Source: Clavibacter phaseoli (GTDB lineage: Bacteria; Actinomycetota; Actinomycetes; Actinomycetales; Microbacteriaceae). From it: a DNA stretch of 64,000 nucleotides. The notes under the pieces are model-generated. The model worked only from the letters and a program-made list of their open reading frames with translations. It did no database searches and was not told the DNA's origin. The position numbers and the translations under genes were made by a program. Below, piece after piece: positions 8,183 to 17,071 of this stretch (the first letter of the stretch is position 1; every line of letters starts with the position of its first letter). Location: NCBI RefSeq assembly GCF_021922925.1, contig NZ_CP040786.1, positions 1,550,001 through 1,614,000 of the forward strand, read 5' to 3'.

Positions 8183-8536
8183 GTGCCCACCCTCGCTCCC
8201 CGCCTCGACGTGATGACCCGGCTCGGCCGCGCGCTCGCGGACCCCACGCGGTCCCGGATCCTGCTGGAGCTCCTCGACGGCCCCGCCTACCCCGCGCTCC
8301 TGGCCGACCGGCTCGGCCTCACGCGGCAGAACGTGTCGAACCACCTCGCCTGCCTGCGCGGGTGCGGCATCGTCCGCACGGTGCCCGAGGGGCGGAGCAC
8401 GCGCTACGAGATCCAGGACGCGCGCATCGCCCGCCGCCTGGGCGCGCTCGTGGAGGTCGTGCTCGCGGTGGACGACGACCGGGCGTGCGCGGATCCGTCG
8501 CTCTGCGACCCCGGCTGCTGCGGGGTGGACGCGTGA
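8183..8536 (+). CDS. cmtR: ArsR/SmtB-family metal sensor, CmtR type
   Basis: 117 aa winged-helix repressor. The order ALADPTRSRILLELL, LADRLGLTRQNVSNHLACLRGCG and TRYEIQD is typical of ArsR/SmtB. Cysteines fall at residues 57, 61 and 102, the positions reported as Cd(II)/Pb(II) ligands in M. tuberculosis CmtR. The tail adds C108, C112 and C113. I infer that metal binding releases it from the 22-bp inverted repeat just upstream and so opens its own operon. Its stop overlaps the next gene's GTG by 4 nt (GTGA), so the transporter is translationally coupled. Confidence 0.9.
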   Translation: MPTLAPRLDVMTRLGRALADPTRSRILLELLDGPAYPALLADRLGLTRQNVSNHLACLRGCGIVRTVPEGRSTRYEIQDARIARRLGALVEVVLAVDDDRACADPSLCDPGCCGVDA

Positions 8537-9219
8537 GCGGCCTCGCGTCCGTGCCGCGGCTCACGATCGCGCGCCGCGATGTGCTGCGCCGTCGCATCCG
8601 CTGGATCGTCGCGGGCACCATCACCTGGAACGTCGTCGAGGCCGTCGTCGCCCTCACGGCGGGCGCCGCCGCGTCGTCGACCGCGCTCGTGGCCTTCGGG
8701 CTGGACTCGATCGTGGAGGTGCTCGCCGCGTCCGCCGTCGCCTGGCAGTTCTCCGCGCCGGATCCGGAGGCGCGCGAGCGCACGGCCCTCCGGCTCATCG
8801 CGGTGTCGTTCCTCGGACTCGCGGCCTACGTCAGCGTGGATGCCGTGCTCGCCCTGGCGGGCGGATCCGAGGCGCGCCCGAGCACCACGGGCATCGTCCT
8901 CGCGGCCCTGAGCCTCGCGGTGATGCCCGCGCTCAGCCTGCTCGAGCGCCGCACGGGCACCGAGCTCGGCTCGGCGAGCGCCGTGGCCGACTCGCGCCAG
9001 ACCCTCGTGTGCGCGTGGCTGTCGGCCGCGCTCCTCGTGGGGCTGCTGCTCGACGCCGGGCTCGGCTGGTGGTGGGCGGATCCGGTCGCCGGGCTCGCCA
9101 TCGCCGCCTTCGCCGTCCGCGAGAGCCTCGAGGCGTGGCGCGGCGACGCGTGCACGGTGCCCGTCGGCGCGCTCACGGGCGAGCGGGAGCACGACGACCA
9201 CGACGACGCCTGCTGCTGA
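8533..9219 (+). CDS. Cation transporter, cation diffusion facilitator-like
   Basis: 228 aa from the GTG that overlaps the cmtR-like stop. Hydrophobic segments occur at about residues 25-45, 50-68, 90-112, 118-135, 157-176 and 180-195. The DSIVEVLAAS block (about 59-68) and the later ADPVAGLAIA block are the Asp-containing membrane motifs of small CDF-type carriers. The C-terminus is rich in metal-binding residues (EREHDDHDDACC). It probably exports the divalent metal sensed by its operon partner; Cd or Pb is the obvious guess from the sensor type, Zn or Co are alternatives. It lacks the large cytoplasmic domain of classical CDF proteins. Confidence 0.82.
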   Translation: MSGLASVPRLTIARRDVLRRRIRWIVAGTITWNVVEAVVALTAGAAASSTALVAFGLDSIVEVLAASAVAWQFSAPDPEARERTALRLIAVSFLGLAAYVSVDAVLALAGGSEARPSTTGIVLAALSLAVMPALSLLERRTGTELGSASAVADSRQTLVCAWLSAALLVGLLLDAGLGWWWADPVAGLAIAAFAVRESLEAWRGDACTVPVGALTGEREHDDHDDACC

Positions 9220-9264
9220 TGCCGCGCGGGGCGCGGCCGGGCTGCCCGCCCGACCGCTCCCGCC

Positions 9265-12200
9265 CTACTTCGACAGCTGCACCGCGCCCGTCGCCCGCTG
9301 GTAGGCGGCGAAGTACTTGTCGCCCATGGCCCGCGCGCCGGCGGCCGTGTAGTGGATCGAGTCCTCGGCCCTGCTGTACCCCGCGGCTCCGGGGATGTAG
9401 GACACGTTCGCCCGGAGCGCCGGCATGCCCTGCTGCGCGGTGTCGATGGCCTGGCGCAGCGTCGACACGTTCAGCCACTCGGGCACCATGCCGCCGATGA
9501 GGAACGGCACCGCGCCGTAGCGCGCGTTCAGCCGGTCGACGAGGTCGAGCAGCATGGACTGGTAGCCGGCCGCGTTCGTGCGGGTCGCGTCGGACTCGCC
9601 CTGGGCCCAGACGACCGCGACGAGGCGGTTGTCGGGATCCTGCGCGAGCGCGGCGTCGATCTGCCCGAGCGCGCGGGTGAACAGGTTGATGCGCGACCGG
9701 GTGTCGGACGGGTTCCAGGCGTAGGTGCCGTCGCCCGTCATCGAGGTGGACGCCATCGCGGCGGGGACGAGCAGGACCTTCCGGCCGGGTCGGGCGTCGG
9801 CCAGCATGTGCCGGCCGAGCTCCATCCCGGGGCCGACGGCCTGCACGCCGCCGGAGGTCGTCCAGGTGGTCACGTGGCTCAGCGAGTCCTTGGCGGGCAC
9901 GATCTGCCCGGCCTTGGCGCCGCTGCCGGCGAGCTGGTCGAGGCCGGGCACGCTCACGTCGACGGCCGGATCCCACCCGGTGCCGACGCCCTGCGCGTTC
10001 GACTGGCCGAGGATCACGACGACGTCGTAGCCCTCGCCGGTCGAGGCGATCTGGCGCGGCACGGAGGTGCGGGACGTCGGCGCGTAGCCGTCGGCCAGCC
10101 CGGTGACGGTCACGGTGACCTGCGACCCGGCGTCGCGGGGCGCCGGCACGTAGGTCGACGCGGTGCGGCCGGGCACGACCACGCCGTTGCGCTTCCAGAC
10201 GTAGGAGAGCGCGGTCGCCTCGGGCGTCCAGGCGGCGGTCTCGGCCGTGAGGGTGGATCCGACGGCCGCGTCGCCCGTGATGACCGGGCTCGGCGCGTCC
10301 GCGAACGGCTCGTCGCCGGGCGCCGGGGCGGGCGTCGCGGGCGGCACGTCGAGGGCGTCGACCACGGTCGCCGTCGGCTCGCTCGCGCGGCTCGTCGCCT
10401 GGTAGCCGGTGCGCGTCCCGGTGACGGTCACGGTGATCCGCGATCCGGCGTCCGCCCGGCGCACGGTGTACGTCGCGTCGGTCGCGCCCAGCACGGTGAC
10501 GCCGTCGCGGGCCCACGCGTAGGAGTATGCGGTGGCCTCCGGCGACCACGCGGGCGTCTCGACCCGGAGCGCGGTCCCGGCGACGGGCGATCCCTGTATC
10601 ACCGGCGCGGTCGTCGCCTCGAACGGCACGGACGGCGCGGGCGGCGGCGGCATGACGGGCGTCGCGGTGACGGGCACGGCCTCGCTCGTCACGGTCTCCG
10701 TCACGTAGCCGGTCTTCGTGCCGGTGATGGCGACCGAGATGCCCGTGCCGACGTCGCCCGCCACCACGCGGTAGCTCGGGCCGGTCTGGTCCGGGATCAC
10801 GACGCCGTCGCGCAGCCACGCGTAGGAGAAGGACGGCCACGGCGACCACGTGCCGGACTTCGCGGTGAGCGTGTAGTCCACGCGGCCGAGGCCGGTGATG
10901 GACGGCGTGCCGGCCGACTCGAACGCCACGTCCGGGACGGGCTCGGGGTCCGGCGTCGGCGCGGGCGTCTCGGGCGCGGCCTCGGGCAGCGGCACGAGGA
11001 GCCCGGCGCTCGCGAGCGACTGCGTGACGTAGCCGGTCTTCGTGCCGGTGACGATCACGGCGATGGTGGCGCCCTGGTCGCCCTCCTGGACGCGGTAGGT
11101 GACGGCGGTCTGGCCGTCGATCGCGACGCCGTCGCGGGTCCACAGGTAGGAGAAGGTCGGCCAGGGCGTCCAGACCCCGGCGCGCGCGGACAGCGTGAAG
11201 CCGACGCGGGCGGTGCCGGCGATGGTCGGGGTGGCGGCCGCCGAGAACGGCGCGTCCTGCGGCGGGGTGGTGGGCTCCGGGGTCGGGACGGGCGTCGTGG
11301 CCGTCGGGATGGGCGTCGGCGTGCCCGGCGTCGCGGTCGGGGTCGGCGCGGGCGTCGTCGGCGCCGGGGTGGGCGTCGGCGTGCTGGCGGCCGGGACCTG
11401 GAGCTCCGCGCTCGTCAGGGACTGCGTGGCGTAGCCGGTCTTCGTGCCGGTGACGGTGACGCTGATCCGGGATCCCGCGTCCCCGGCCTGCACGCGGTAG
11501 GTCACGCCGGTCTGCCCGGCGATCACGACCCCGTCGCGGAGCCACGCGTAGGAGAACGTCGGCCATGGGGTCCACACCCCGGCGCGCGCGGACAGCGTGA
11601 AGCCGACGCGCGCGGTGCCGGCGATGGTCGGCGTCGCGGCGGCGGCGAACGACGCGGGGGCCGGCGTCGTCGGCGCGGGTGTCGGCGCCGACGTGGGGGC
11701 GACGGTCGGGGTCGGCGTGGGCGTCGGGGCCTGCGTCGGCGCGACCGTCGGGGTCGGCGTGGGCGTCGCGGCGTGCGTCGGCGCGACCGTCGGCGTCGGC
11801 GTCGGCGTCGGAGCCGTCGTCGGCGCCGCGGTCGCGGTGGGCGTGGCCGTCGGCGTCGGGGCCGGGACGGTCATCGCGTCGCTCGTCGTGGACGTCGTCG
11901 CGTAGCCGGTCTTCGTGCCGGTGACCGTCACGGCGAGCGCCGCGCCGCTGTCCTGCTCGGTGACGCGGTAGGTGACGCCGGTCTGGCCCGCGATGAGCAC
12001 GCCGTCGCGGGTCCAGGAGTAGGAGAACGTCGGCCACGGCGTCCAGGTGCCGGCCCTCGCGGTGAGCGTGAAGCCGACCTGCGGGGATCCGGCGATGGTG
12101 GGCTTCGGGGCGGCCGTGAACGGCGCGACGACGGGCGTCGGCACGGTGGCGGTCGGCGCGCTCGTCTGCGTGGTGGCGTCGTAGCCGGAGCGGCTGCCCG

Positions 12201-12648
12201 TGACGGCGACCGTGATGACGGATCCGGCGTCGGCGGCGCGCACGGTGTACGCGGTGGTGGTCTGCCCGCTCACGGGCACGCCGTCGACGAGCCACGCGTA
12301 CGCGCTGCTCGTCGCGGCCGGGGTCCAGCGCGCGGTCGTGGCGAGGAGGCGCTGCCCGATGACGGCCTTGCCCGTGATGACGGGCGCGGGCGTCGCGGTG
12401 AACGGCGCCGTGGCCGCGGTGGCCTGCAGCAGGCGCATCATCGACGCGGTGGTCGGCGCGCCGTCGGTCGCGGCCGGCGTCACGACGCTCGTGCCGGGTG
12501 CGATGACGCGCGCGGACGACGCTCCGGTGGCGGCCGTCGTGGCCTCGGCCGGAGCCGCGGACGGCTCGACGGCCACGAGCAGCGTCACCCCGAGGCTGAG
12601 CCCCGTGACGGCGGCGATGAGACGTGCGCGCGCGGATGCGGTGCGCAT
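9265..12648 (-). CDS. Secreted multi-repeat (7 Ig-like) protein with C-terminal SGNH/SASA-type acetylesterase domain
   Basis: 1127 aa. An N-terminal signal peptide (RARLIAAVTGLSLGVTLLVA, then APAEA) precedes seven Ig-like repeats of about 80 residues between residues 88 and 870. Each ends in a VTVTGxxxGY motif, and four carry WTPWPTFSY or WSPWPSFSY. Pro/Thr linkers separate repeats 2-5. The last 255 residues (from about 873) form a sialate-O-acetylesterase/CE6-like SGNH domain with GQSNA (Ser about 883), WAQGESDA (about 1014) and DSIH (Asp 1096, His 1099). It is expected to deacetylate a polysaccharide outside the cell; xylan or host glycans are inference. There is no sortase motif. A TTG at 12693, with a GGGGGG site, is an alternative start. 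Confidence 0.85.
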   Translation of the reverse strand: MRTASARARLIAAVTGLSLGVTLLVAVEPSAAPAEATTAATGASSARVIAPGTSVVTPAATDGAPTTASMMRLLQATAATAPFTATPAPVITGKAVIGQRLLATTARWTPAATSSAYAWLVDGVPVSGQTTTAYTVRAADAGSVITVAVTGSRSGYDATTQTSAPTATVPTPVVAPFTAAPKPTIAGSPQVGFTLTARAGTWTPWPTFSYSWTRDGVLIAGQTGVTYRVTEQDSGAALAVTVTGTKTGYATTSTTSDAMTVPAPTPTATPTATAAPTTAPTPTPTPTVAPTHAATPTPTPTVAPTQAPTPTPTPTVAPTSAPTPAPTTPAPASFAAAATPTIAGTARVGFTLSARAGVWTPWPTFSYAWLRDGVVIAGQTGVTYRVQAGDAGSRISVTVTGTKTGYATQSLTSAELQVPAASTPTPTPAPTTPAPTPTATPGTPTPIPTATTPVPTPEPTTPPQDAPFSAAATPTIAGTARVGFTLSARAGVWTPWPTFSYLWTRDGVAIDGQTAVTYRVQEGDQGATIAVIVTGTKTGYVTQSLASAGLLVPLPEAAPETPAPTPDPEPVPDVAFESAGTPSITGLGRVDYTLTAKSGTWSPWPSFSYAWLRDGVVIPDQTGPSYRVVAGDVGTGISVAITGTKTGYVTETVTSEAVPVTATPVMPPPPAPSVPFEATTAPVIQGSPVAGTALRVETPAWSPEATAYSYAWARDGVTVLGATDATYTVRRADAGSRITVTVTGTRTGYQATSRASEPTATVVDALDVPPATPAPAPGDEPFADAPSPVITGDAAVGSTLTAETAAWTPEATALSYVWKRNGVVVPGRTASTYVPAPRDAGSQVTVTVTGLADGYAPTSRTSVPRQIASTGEGYDVVVILGQSNAQGVGTGWDPAVDVSVPGLDQLAGSGAKAGQIVPAKDSLSHVTTWTTSGGVQAVGPGMELGRHMLADARPGRKVLLVPAAMASTSMTGDGTYAWNPSDTRSRINLFTRALGQIDAALAQDPDNRLVAVVWAQGESDATRTNAAGYQSMLLDLVDRLNARYGAVPFLIGGMVPEWLNVSTLRQAIDTAQQGMPALRANVSYIPGAAGYSRAEDSIHYTAAGARAMGDKYFAAYQRATGAVQLSK
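11699..11824 (-). repeat. Three 42-bp tandem units encoding a Pro/Thr linker
   Basis: Three in-frame copies encode 14-residue units of the form TPTPTPTVAPT plus three variable residues, between Ig-like repeats 2 and 3 of the secreted esterase. Related but less regular Pro/Thr codons flank the block on both sides. Confidence 0.85.
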
Positions 12649-12968
12649 CCCCCGTGTCGAGGCACGGCGGACGGCAGAGTGGTGCTCCCCCAATTGATCC
12701 CCCCAGATCGTCGAGGCGAGATTCACCTCATGTCGAAATAGTTGCACATCACTACGGTGATGCGTGACACGTGTCCGACCACGCCCTCGCGCACGCCGGG
12801 CTCACAGGGGATGCACAGGGGAAGTCGATGGTCCTCGACGCCGCCCTCCGGCTCCTCCGCCATGCTGCGGGCGCCCCCTCAGCTCCCGCCCGACGCGGCC
12901 GCGTACCGTGGGCGGCGACCTGCCCCGCCCGTCGGATCCCGGAGGATCCCCCTGCCCCGGAAGGCCCC
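12649..12968. other. 320-nt intergenic region with divergent control elements
   Basis: No gene supported. It holds a perfect inverted repeat CATCAC-TACG-GTGATG (12747-12762), the 10-bp palindrome GACACGTGTC (12766-12775), a relatively AT-rich patch (12736-12750) that may carry the esterase promoter on the minus strand, and a plus-strand TACCGT (12904-12909) that could start the DUF3817 transcript with a leader of about 50 nt. A weak open frame from 12771 on the plus strand lacks a ribosome site. Confidence 0.5.
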
Positions 12969-13496
12969 ATGACGAACGCCCCGCACCCCGACGCCGCACC
13001 TCCCGCCGAGCGCGGGACCCGCCCCACGGGATCGCCCGCCACCTCCGCCGCGGCCGGCGCCGCACCGGCCTCCGGGTTCGCCGCGCTCGTCCGCGGCACG
13101 CGCGACCGCTCCGACCGCCCGTCGCGCCTCGGCCGCCTCTTCGCCGTCGTCGCGATCGTCGAGGCGGTGACGTGGACCGGCCTCCTCGTCGGCATGTTCC
13201 TCAAGTACGTGACGGAGACGACCGAGCTCGGCGTCTTCGTCTTCGGCCGCCTGCACGGGGCCGCGTTCGTGCTCTACGTGATCGTCACGGCCGTCGCCGC
13301 GATCCGCCTGCGCTGGGGCTGGAAGCCGGCGATCCTCGCGGGCGTCGCCGCCATCCCGCCGCTCGCGACCCTGCCGCTCGAGGTCGGACTGCGTCGCCGC
13401 GGGTACCTGCGGCAGCCGGCCGACGCGGTCGACGGCGGGACGCGCGGGACCCCTGCATCAGCGCCGGCGCCCGGAGGCGCGACGTCCCAGGGCTGA
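12969..13496 (+). CDS. DUF3817 domain-containing membrane protein
   Basis: 175 aa from an ATG preceded by GGAAGG (4-nt spacer); an in-frame upstream extension to 12771 is unlike coding sequence of this family. A Pro/Ala-rich soluble N-terminus of about 55 residues is followed by three hydrophobic segments in the DUF3817 core (about 59-160). Signature stretches are VEAVTWTGLLVGMFLKYV and GRLHGAAFVLYV. The family is a small integral membrane protein of unknown function, often next to lipid or nucleotide metabolism genes. It is convergent with yitT. Confidence 0.85.
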   Translation: MTNAPHPDAAPPAERGTRPTGSPATSAAAGAAPASGFAALVRGTRDRSDRPSRLGRLFAVVAIVEAVTWTGLLVGMFLKYVTETTELGVFVFGRLHGAAFVLYVIVTAVAAIRLRWGWKPAILAGVAAIPPLATLPLEVGLRRRGYLRQPADAVDGGTRGTPASAPAPGGATSQG

Positions 13497-13506
13497 CGGC
13501 CGCGGC

Positions 13507-14169
13507 TCACATCCCGGTGTAGCGCCCCGGCCGGTGGTTGAGCGCGAGCACCAGGTTGAGCAGCACCGCGCCGAGCGCCGACCACACGACGCTCACGAGC
13601 GAGACCACGGTGAGGCCGAGCAGGATCACGACCACGTCGAGGATCATCTGCGCGTACCCGGCCCGGAAGCCGAACCGCTCCTGCACGACGAGCGCGACGA
13701 TGTTGAAGCCGCCGAGGCTGGATCCGTGGCGGAAGACCACGAGCAGCCCGATGCCCACGAGCAGGTTCCCCGCGAGCACGCCGTAGACGGGCTGCAGGTC
13801 GAGGCTCGTGACCATCAGCGGGTGGAGCGAGGAGAACAGCGACACGAGCGCGACCGAGATGGCCGTGCGGATCGTGAACCGCCACCCCTTCTTCCAGACG
13901 GCGAGCGCGAAGAACGGCGCGTTGACCACGAAGAACAGCACCCCGAACGGCAGCACGCCCGTGTAGCTCAGCAGCAGCGCGAGGCCGGCGGTGCCGCCCG
14001 TCACCGCCCCGGCGTCCCGGAGCAGGAACAGCCCGAACGACGCGACGAAGGTGCCGGTCAGGATCCCCAGCACGTCCTCGATCACGGAGTGCGGGATCCC
14101 CGCGGTGGTCGCCTCGCCGGGCGAGGCGGCGATCGGCGTGGGCAGGGGCTCGGACGCGGAAGCGGTCAT
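13507..14169 (-). CDS. YitT family membrane protein
   Basis: 220 aa, starting at an ATG with GGAG 6 nt upstream. After a 30-residue soluble start come five or six hydrophobic segments spread over residues 35-205. The block [12 protein letters not shown] with the later [11 protein letters not shown] is characteristic of the N-terminal module of YitT/UPF0750 proteins. Many family members carry an additional C-terminal DUF2179 domain, which is absent here. The transported or sensed compound is not known. It stands alone between two convergent or co-directional genes. Confidence 0.87.
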   Translation of the reverse strand: MTASASEPLPTPIAASPGEATTAGIPHSVIEDVLGILTGTFVASFGLFLLRDAGAVTGGTAGLALLLSYTGVLPFGVLFFVVNAPFFALAVWKKGWRFTIRTAISVALVSLFSSLHPLMVTSLDLQPVYGVLAGNLLVGIGLLVVFRHGSSLGGFNIVALVVQERFGFRAGYAQMILDVVVILLGLTVVSLVSVVWSALGAVLLNLVLALNHRPGRYTGM

Positions 14170-14279
14170 GGCGGTCTCCGGGGTGGGGGGACGGGATCCG
14201 CGCGGGCGGTCGTGCCGCGTCACGCGCAGGGAACAGCATGGCGGATGCGCGGGGCGTCGGCGGACGCGGCGGGGCGCCC

Positions 14280-15155
14280 TCAGTCCGCGAAGATCGCCCC
14301 CACCGGCTCGCGCTTCTCCGCCTGGAAGCGGTCCTCCGCGCGGCCGAGCGCCCAGTACGCGGAGAGCGACAGGGCGCGGCGGTCGATGCCCCAGCCGTCC
14401 TGGAGGAGCGCGCGCAGCTCCTTCATCGCGCCGCGCTCGCCGTGCGCGAAGACCTCGACCTCGCCGTCGGGCCGCTCGAGCGCGCGGGCGGCCTCGACGA
14501 GCAGGGCCCCGGGGACGGCGTCGGGGACGCGCGAGCGGTGGATCCAGCGCAGCTCGACGCCCGCGGGGTGCGCGAGCGGGAGCTCGTCGTCGGGCCCGTC
14601 CACCTCGACGAGCGCGACGCCGCGCGCGTCCTCCGGCATCGCGGCGAGCGCCGCGGCGATGGCGGGCACGGCCGAGTCGTCGCCGAGCAGCACGCGCGTC
14701 ACCGCCGGATCCGCGCTCGGCCGGAACAGCCCGCCGGGGCCGCTCGCCGCGAGCAGGTCGCCGGGCTGCGCGCTCGCCGCCCAGGGGCCCGCGAGCCCGT
14801 CGTCGCCGTGCACCACGAAGTCGATCGCGCACGTGCCCGCGGCCGGATCCGTGTGCCGCAGCGTGTAGGTCCGAACCGCCGGCAGCGCCTCGGGCGGCAG
14901 CGTCTCGCGGAGGGCGGGCAGGTAGAAGGGCGGGACGAGGCCCGATCCCGGCTGCGGCAGCATCAGCTTCACGTAGGCGTCGGTCGCGGCGAGCCGCTCG
15001 GGGACGGCCTGCTCCAGCAGCGCGCGCGTCCCCTCCCCGCCGAGGTGCACGCGGACGAGGTGCGGGCTGAGGCGCTCCGTGCGGATCACCTCGAGGACGT
15101 GCTGGGCGCGCGGGGCGCGGACGGGCAGGGCGGCGGGTGCGGCGGAGTCGGTCAT
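14280..15155 (-). CDS. Siderophore-interacting protein (FAD-binding ferric reductase, ViuB-like)
   Basis: 291 aa. The N-terminal FAD-binding ferredoxin-reductase-like half includes [14 protein letters not shown] and RTYTLRHTD (the RxYT flavin motif, about residue 105). It is followed by [16 protein letters not shown], the signature of the SIP family. The C-terminal NAD(P)H-binding half has [16 protein letters not shown] and [14 protein letters not shown]. It reduces ferric siderophores after import, releasing iron in the cytoplasm. The ATG was chosen because GGAGG lies 11 nt upstream and a longer frame lacks family residues. No siderophore synthesis or transport gene is next to it. Confidence 0.92.
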   Translation of the reverse strand: MTDSAAPAALPVRAPRAQHVLEVIRTERLSPHLVRVHLGGEGTRALLEQAVPERLAATDAYVKLMLPQPGSGLVPPFYLPALRETLPPEALPAVRTYTLRHTDPAAGTCAIDFVVHGDDGLAGPWAASAQPGDLLAASGPGGLFRPSADPAVTRVLLGDDSAVPAIAAALAAMPEDARGVALVEVDGPDDELPLAHPAGVELRWIHRSRVPDAVPGALLVEAARALERPDGEVEVFAHGERGAMKELRALLQDGWGIDRRALSLSAYWALGRAEDRFQAEKREPVGAIFAD

Positions 15156-15243
15156 CGAGGACCCATCCTCCGCTCCCCCGCGTCCCGGGGCAACGTGCGC
15201 CCCGCGCACGACCGGGGGCCGCGGCTCCCGCCGGGCGTGCGCC

Positions 15244-15249
15244 TATGCT
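15244..15249 (+). promoter_or_regulatory. -10 element TATGCT, leaderless start of lipB
   Basis: TATGCT ends 6 nt before the GTG at 15256. It lies in the 100-nt divergent gap to the siderophore-interacting gene. Confidence 0.65.
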
Positions 15250-15255
15250 GGCCGC

Positions 15256-15957
15256 GTGGTCGACATCGTCGTCACGGGGCTAAGCGCCAACTCCGTGCCG
15301 TACATCGAGGCCCTCGAGCGTCAGCGTGCCCTGCATGCCGACGTCGTCGCGGGCCGGGCGCAGGACACCGTCATCCTCCTCGAGCATCCGTCCGTCTACA
15401 CGGCGGGCCGACGCACGGAGCCGGAGGACAGGCCGCGCGACGGCACCCCGGTCGTCGACGTCGACCGCGGCGGCCGCATCACGTGGCACGGGCCGGGCCA
15501 GCTGGTCGGCTACCCGATCGTGCGGCTGCCGGAGCCGCTCGACGTCGTGGCCCACGTCCGCCGCCTCGAGGACGCGCTCCTCGCCCTCCTCGCCGACCTC
15601 GGCGTCGCGTCGTGCCGCGTCGACGGCCGCTCGGGCGTCTGGATCCGCGGCGCCGCCCCCGACGGCACGCCCCGCGACGAGAAGGTCGCCGCCATCGGCG
15701 TGCGCGTCGCCGAGCGCGTCACGATGCACGGCTTCGCGCTCAACTGCAGCAACGCCCTCGACTCCTACGCCCGCATCGTGCCGTGCGGCATCCGCGACGC
15801 CGGCGTCACCACCCTCAGCCGCGTCCTCGGCCGCACGGTCACGCCCGCCGACGTCGTCCCCCTCCTCCGCCCGCACCTCGTGCGCGCCCTCTCCCCGAAC
15901 GGATCCGCCATGCCCTCGACCCCTCCCGCCCTCCACGCCTCCGGAGCCCGCGCGTGA
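15256..15957 (+). CDS. lipB: Octanoyl-[acyl-carrier-protein] : protein N-octanoyltransferase LipB
   Basis: 233 aa. Transfers octanoate from octanoyl-ACP to lipoyl domains, the first step of endogenous lipoate synthesis. Visible family blocks are [41 protein letters not shown] (the conserved Lys) and HGFALNCSN. The catalytic Cys lies in IVPCGI. The GTG start sits 6 nt from a -10 box. The last four bases overlap the lipA start (GTGA), so lipB and lipA are co-translated. Confidence 0.95.
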   Translation: MVDIVVTGLSANSVPYIEALERQRALHADVVAGRAQDTVILLEHPSVYTAGRRTEPEDRPRDGTPVVDVDRGGRITWHGPGQLVGYPIVRLPEPLDVVAHVRRLEDALLALLADLGVASCRVDGRSGVWIRGAAPDGTPRDEKVAAIGVRVAERVTMHGFALNCSNALDSYARIVPCGIRDAGVTTLSRVLGRTVTPADVVPLLRPHLVRALSPNGSAMPSTPPALHASGARA

Positions 15958-16943
15958 GCGCCGCGCCGGACGGACGCCGCATGCTCCGCCTCGAGGTGCG
16001 CAACGCCGAGACGCCCATCGAGAGGAAGCCGGGCTGGATCAAGACGACGGCCCGGATGGGGCCCGAGTACCAGGCCCTCCAGCAGCTCGTGAAGACCGAG
16101 GACCTGCACACCGTCTGCCAGGAGGCGGCGTGCCCCAACATCTACGAGTGCTGGGAGGACCGGGAGGCGACGTTCCTCATCGGCGGATCCCAGTGCACGC
16201 GGAGGTGCGACTTCTGCCAGATCGACACCGGCAAGCCCGCCGACTACGACACCGACGAGCCGCGCCGCGTCGCCGACTCCGTGCGCCGGATGGGCCTCCG
16301 CTACGCGACGGTCACGGGCGTGGCGCGCGACGACCTGCCCGACGAGGGCGCGTGGCTGCACGCCGAGACCGTGCGGAGGATCCACGCGGACAACCCCGGC
16401 ACGGGCGTCGAGATCCTCGCGACCGACTTCTCCGGCAACCCCGACCTGCTCGCCGAGGTCTTCTCCTCCCGTCCCGAGGTCTTCGCGCACAACGTGGAGA
16501 CGGTGCCGCGCATCTTCAAGCGGATCCGCCCGGCGTTCCGGTACGAGCGCTCGCTCGACGTGATCACGCAGGGGCGCGACGCGGGCCTCATCACCAAGTC
16601 GAACCTCATCCTCGGCATGGGCGAGACGCGCGAGGAGGTCTCCGAGGCGCTCGTCGACCTGCACGACGCCGGCTGCGACATCATCACCGTGACGCAGTAC
16701 CTCCGGCCGACGCCGCGGCACCTGCCCGTCGCGCGCTGGGTGCGGCCGGAGGAGTTCGTGGAGATCAAGGCGGAGGCGGAGGCGATCGGGTTCCTCGGCG
16801 TGCTCGCCGGCCCGCTGGTGCGCTCGTCGTACCGCGCGGGTCGGCTGTGGGCGCAGTCGATGGCCGCCAAGGGCCGCGCGCTGCCCGCCGGCCTCGAGCA
16901 CCTCGCCGACCCGACGCGCGGGTTCGCGCAGGCCGTCGGCTGA
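15954..16943 (+). CDS. lipA: Lipoyl synthase LipA (radical SAM)
   Basis: 329 aa. Inserts two sulfurs into the octanoyl chain on lipoyl domains. The auxiliary cluster motif [12 protein letters not shown] and the radical SAM motif CTRRCDFCQ are both complete. Further family blocks are [40 protein letters not shown] and a C-terminal RSSYRAG with the conserved Arg-Ser-Ser. It starts at the GTG overlapping the lipB stop by 4 nt. The pair gives the cell a full route to lipoylate pyruvate and 2-oxoglutarate dehydrogenases and the glycine cleavage H protein. Confidence 0.97.
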   Translation: MSAAPDGRRMLRLEVRNAETPIERKPGWIKTTARMGPEYQALQQLVKTEDLHTVCQEAACPNIYECWEDREATFLIGGSQCTRRCDFCQIDTGKPADYDTDEPRRVADSVRRMGLRYATVTGVARDDLPDEGAWLHAETVRRIHADNPGTGVEILATDFSGNPDLLAEVFSSRPEVFAHNVETVPRIFKRIRPAFRYERSLDVITQGRDAGLITKSNLILGMGETREEVSEALVDLHDAGCDIITVTQYLRPTPRHLPVARWVRPEEFVEIKAEAEAIGFLGVLAGPLVRSSYRAGRLWAQSMAAKGRALPAGLEHLADPTRGFAQAVG

Positions 16944-17071
16944 GCGCGGCCGTCCCTCCCCTGCCCGCGGACCTGTCGGGTCGCTGACGAAGCGCCCGCT
17001 CCCGGGTCCGCGGCCAGGTGCGCGGCATATCGTCGGAGGCACCGCGCACGTCCCACAGCAAGGAGCTCGAC

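Noticed and set aside
11661..11871. Regular short repeats that could suggest a CRISPR array
   Set aside because: The repeats are in frame, have no unique spacers and encode the Pro/Thr linker of the esterase.
9352..12741. Very long plus-strand frame opposite the secreted esterase
   Set aside because: Composition is extreme Arg/Gly/Val as expected for antisense of a high-GC gene; no start signal or family motif.
12771..12968. Upstream extension of the DUF3817 gene to a GTG at 12771
   Set aside because: No ribosome site, low-complexity Arg/Ala/Pro translation, and a GGAAGG site precedes the ATG at 12969.
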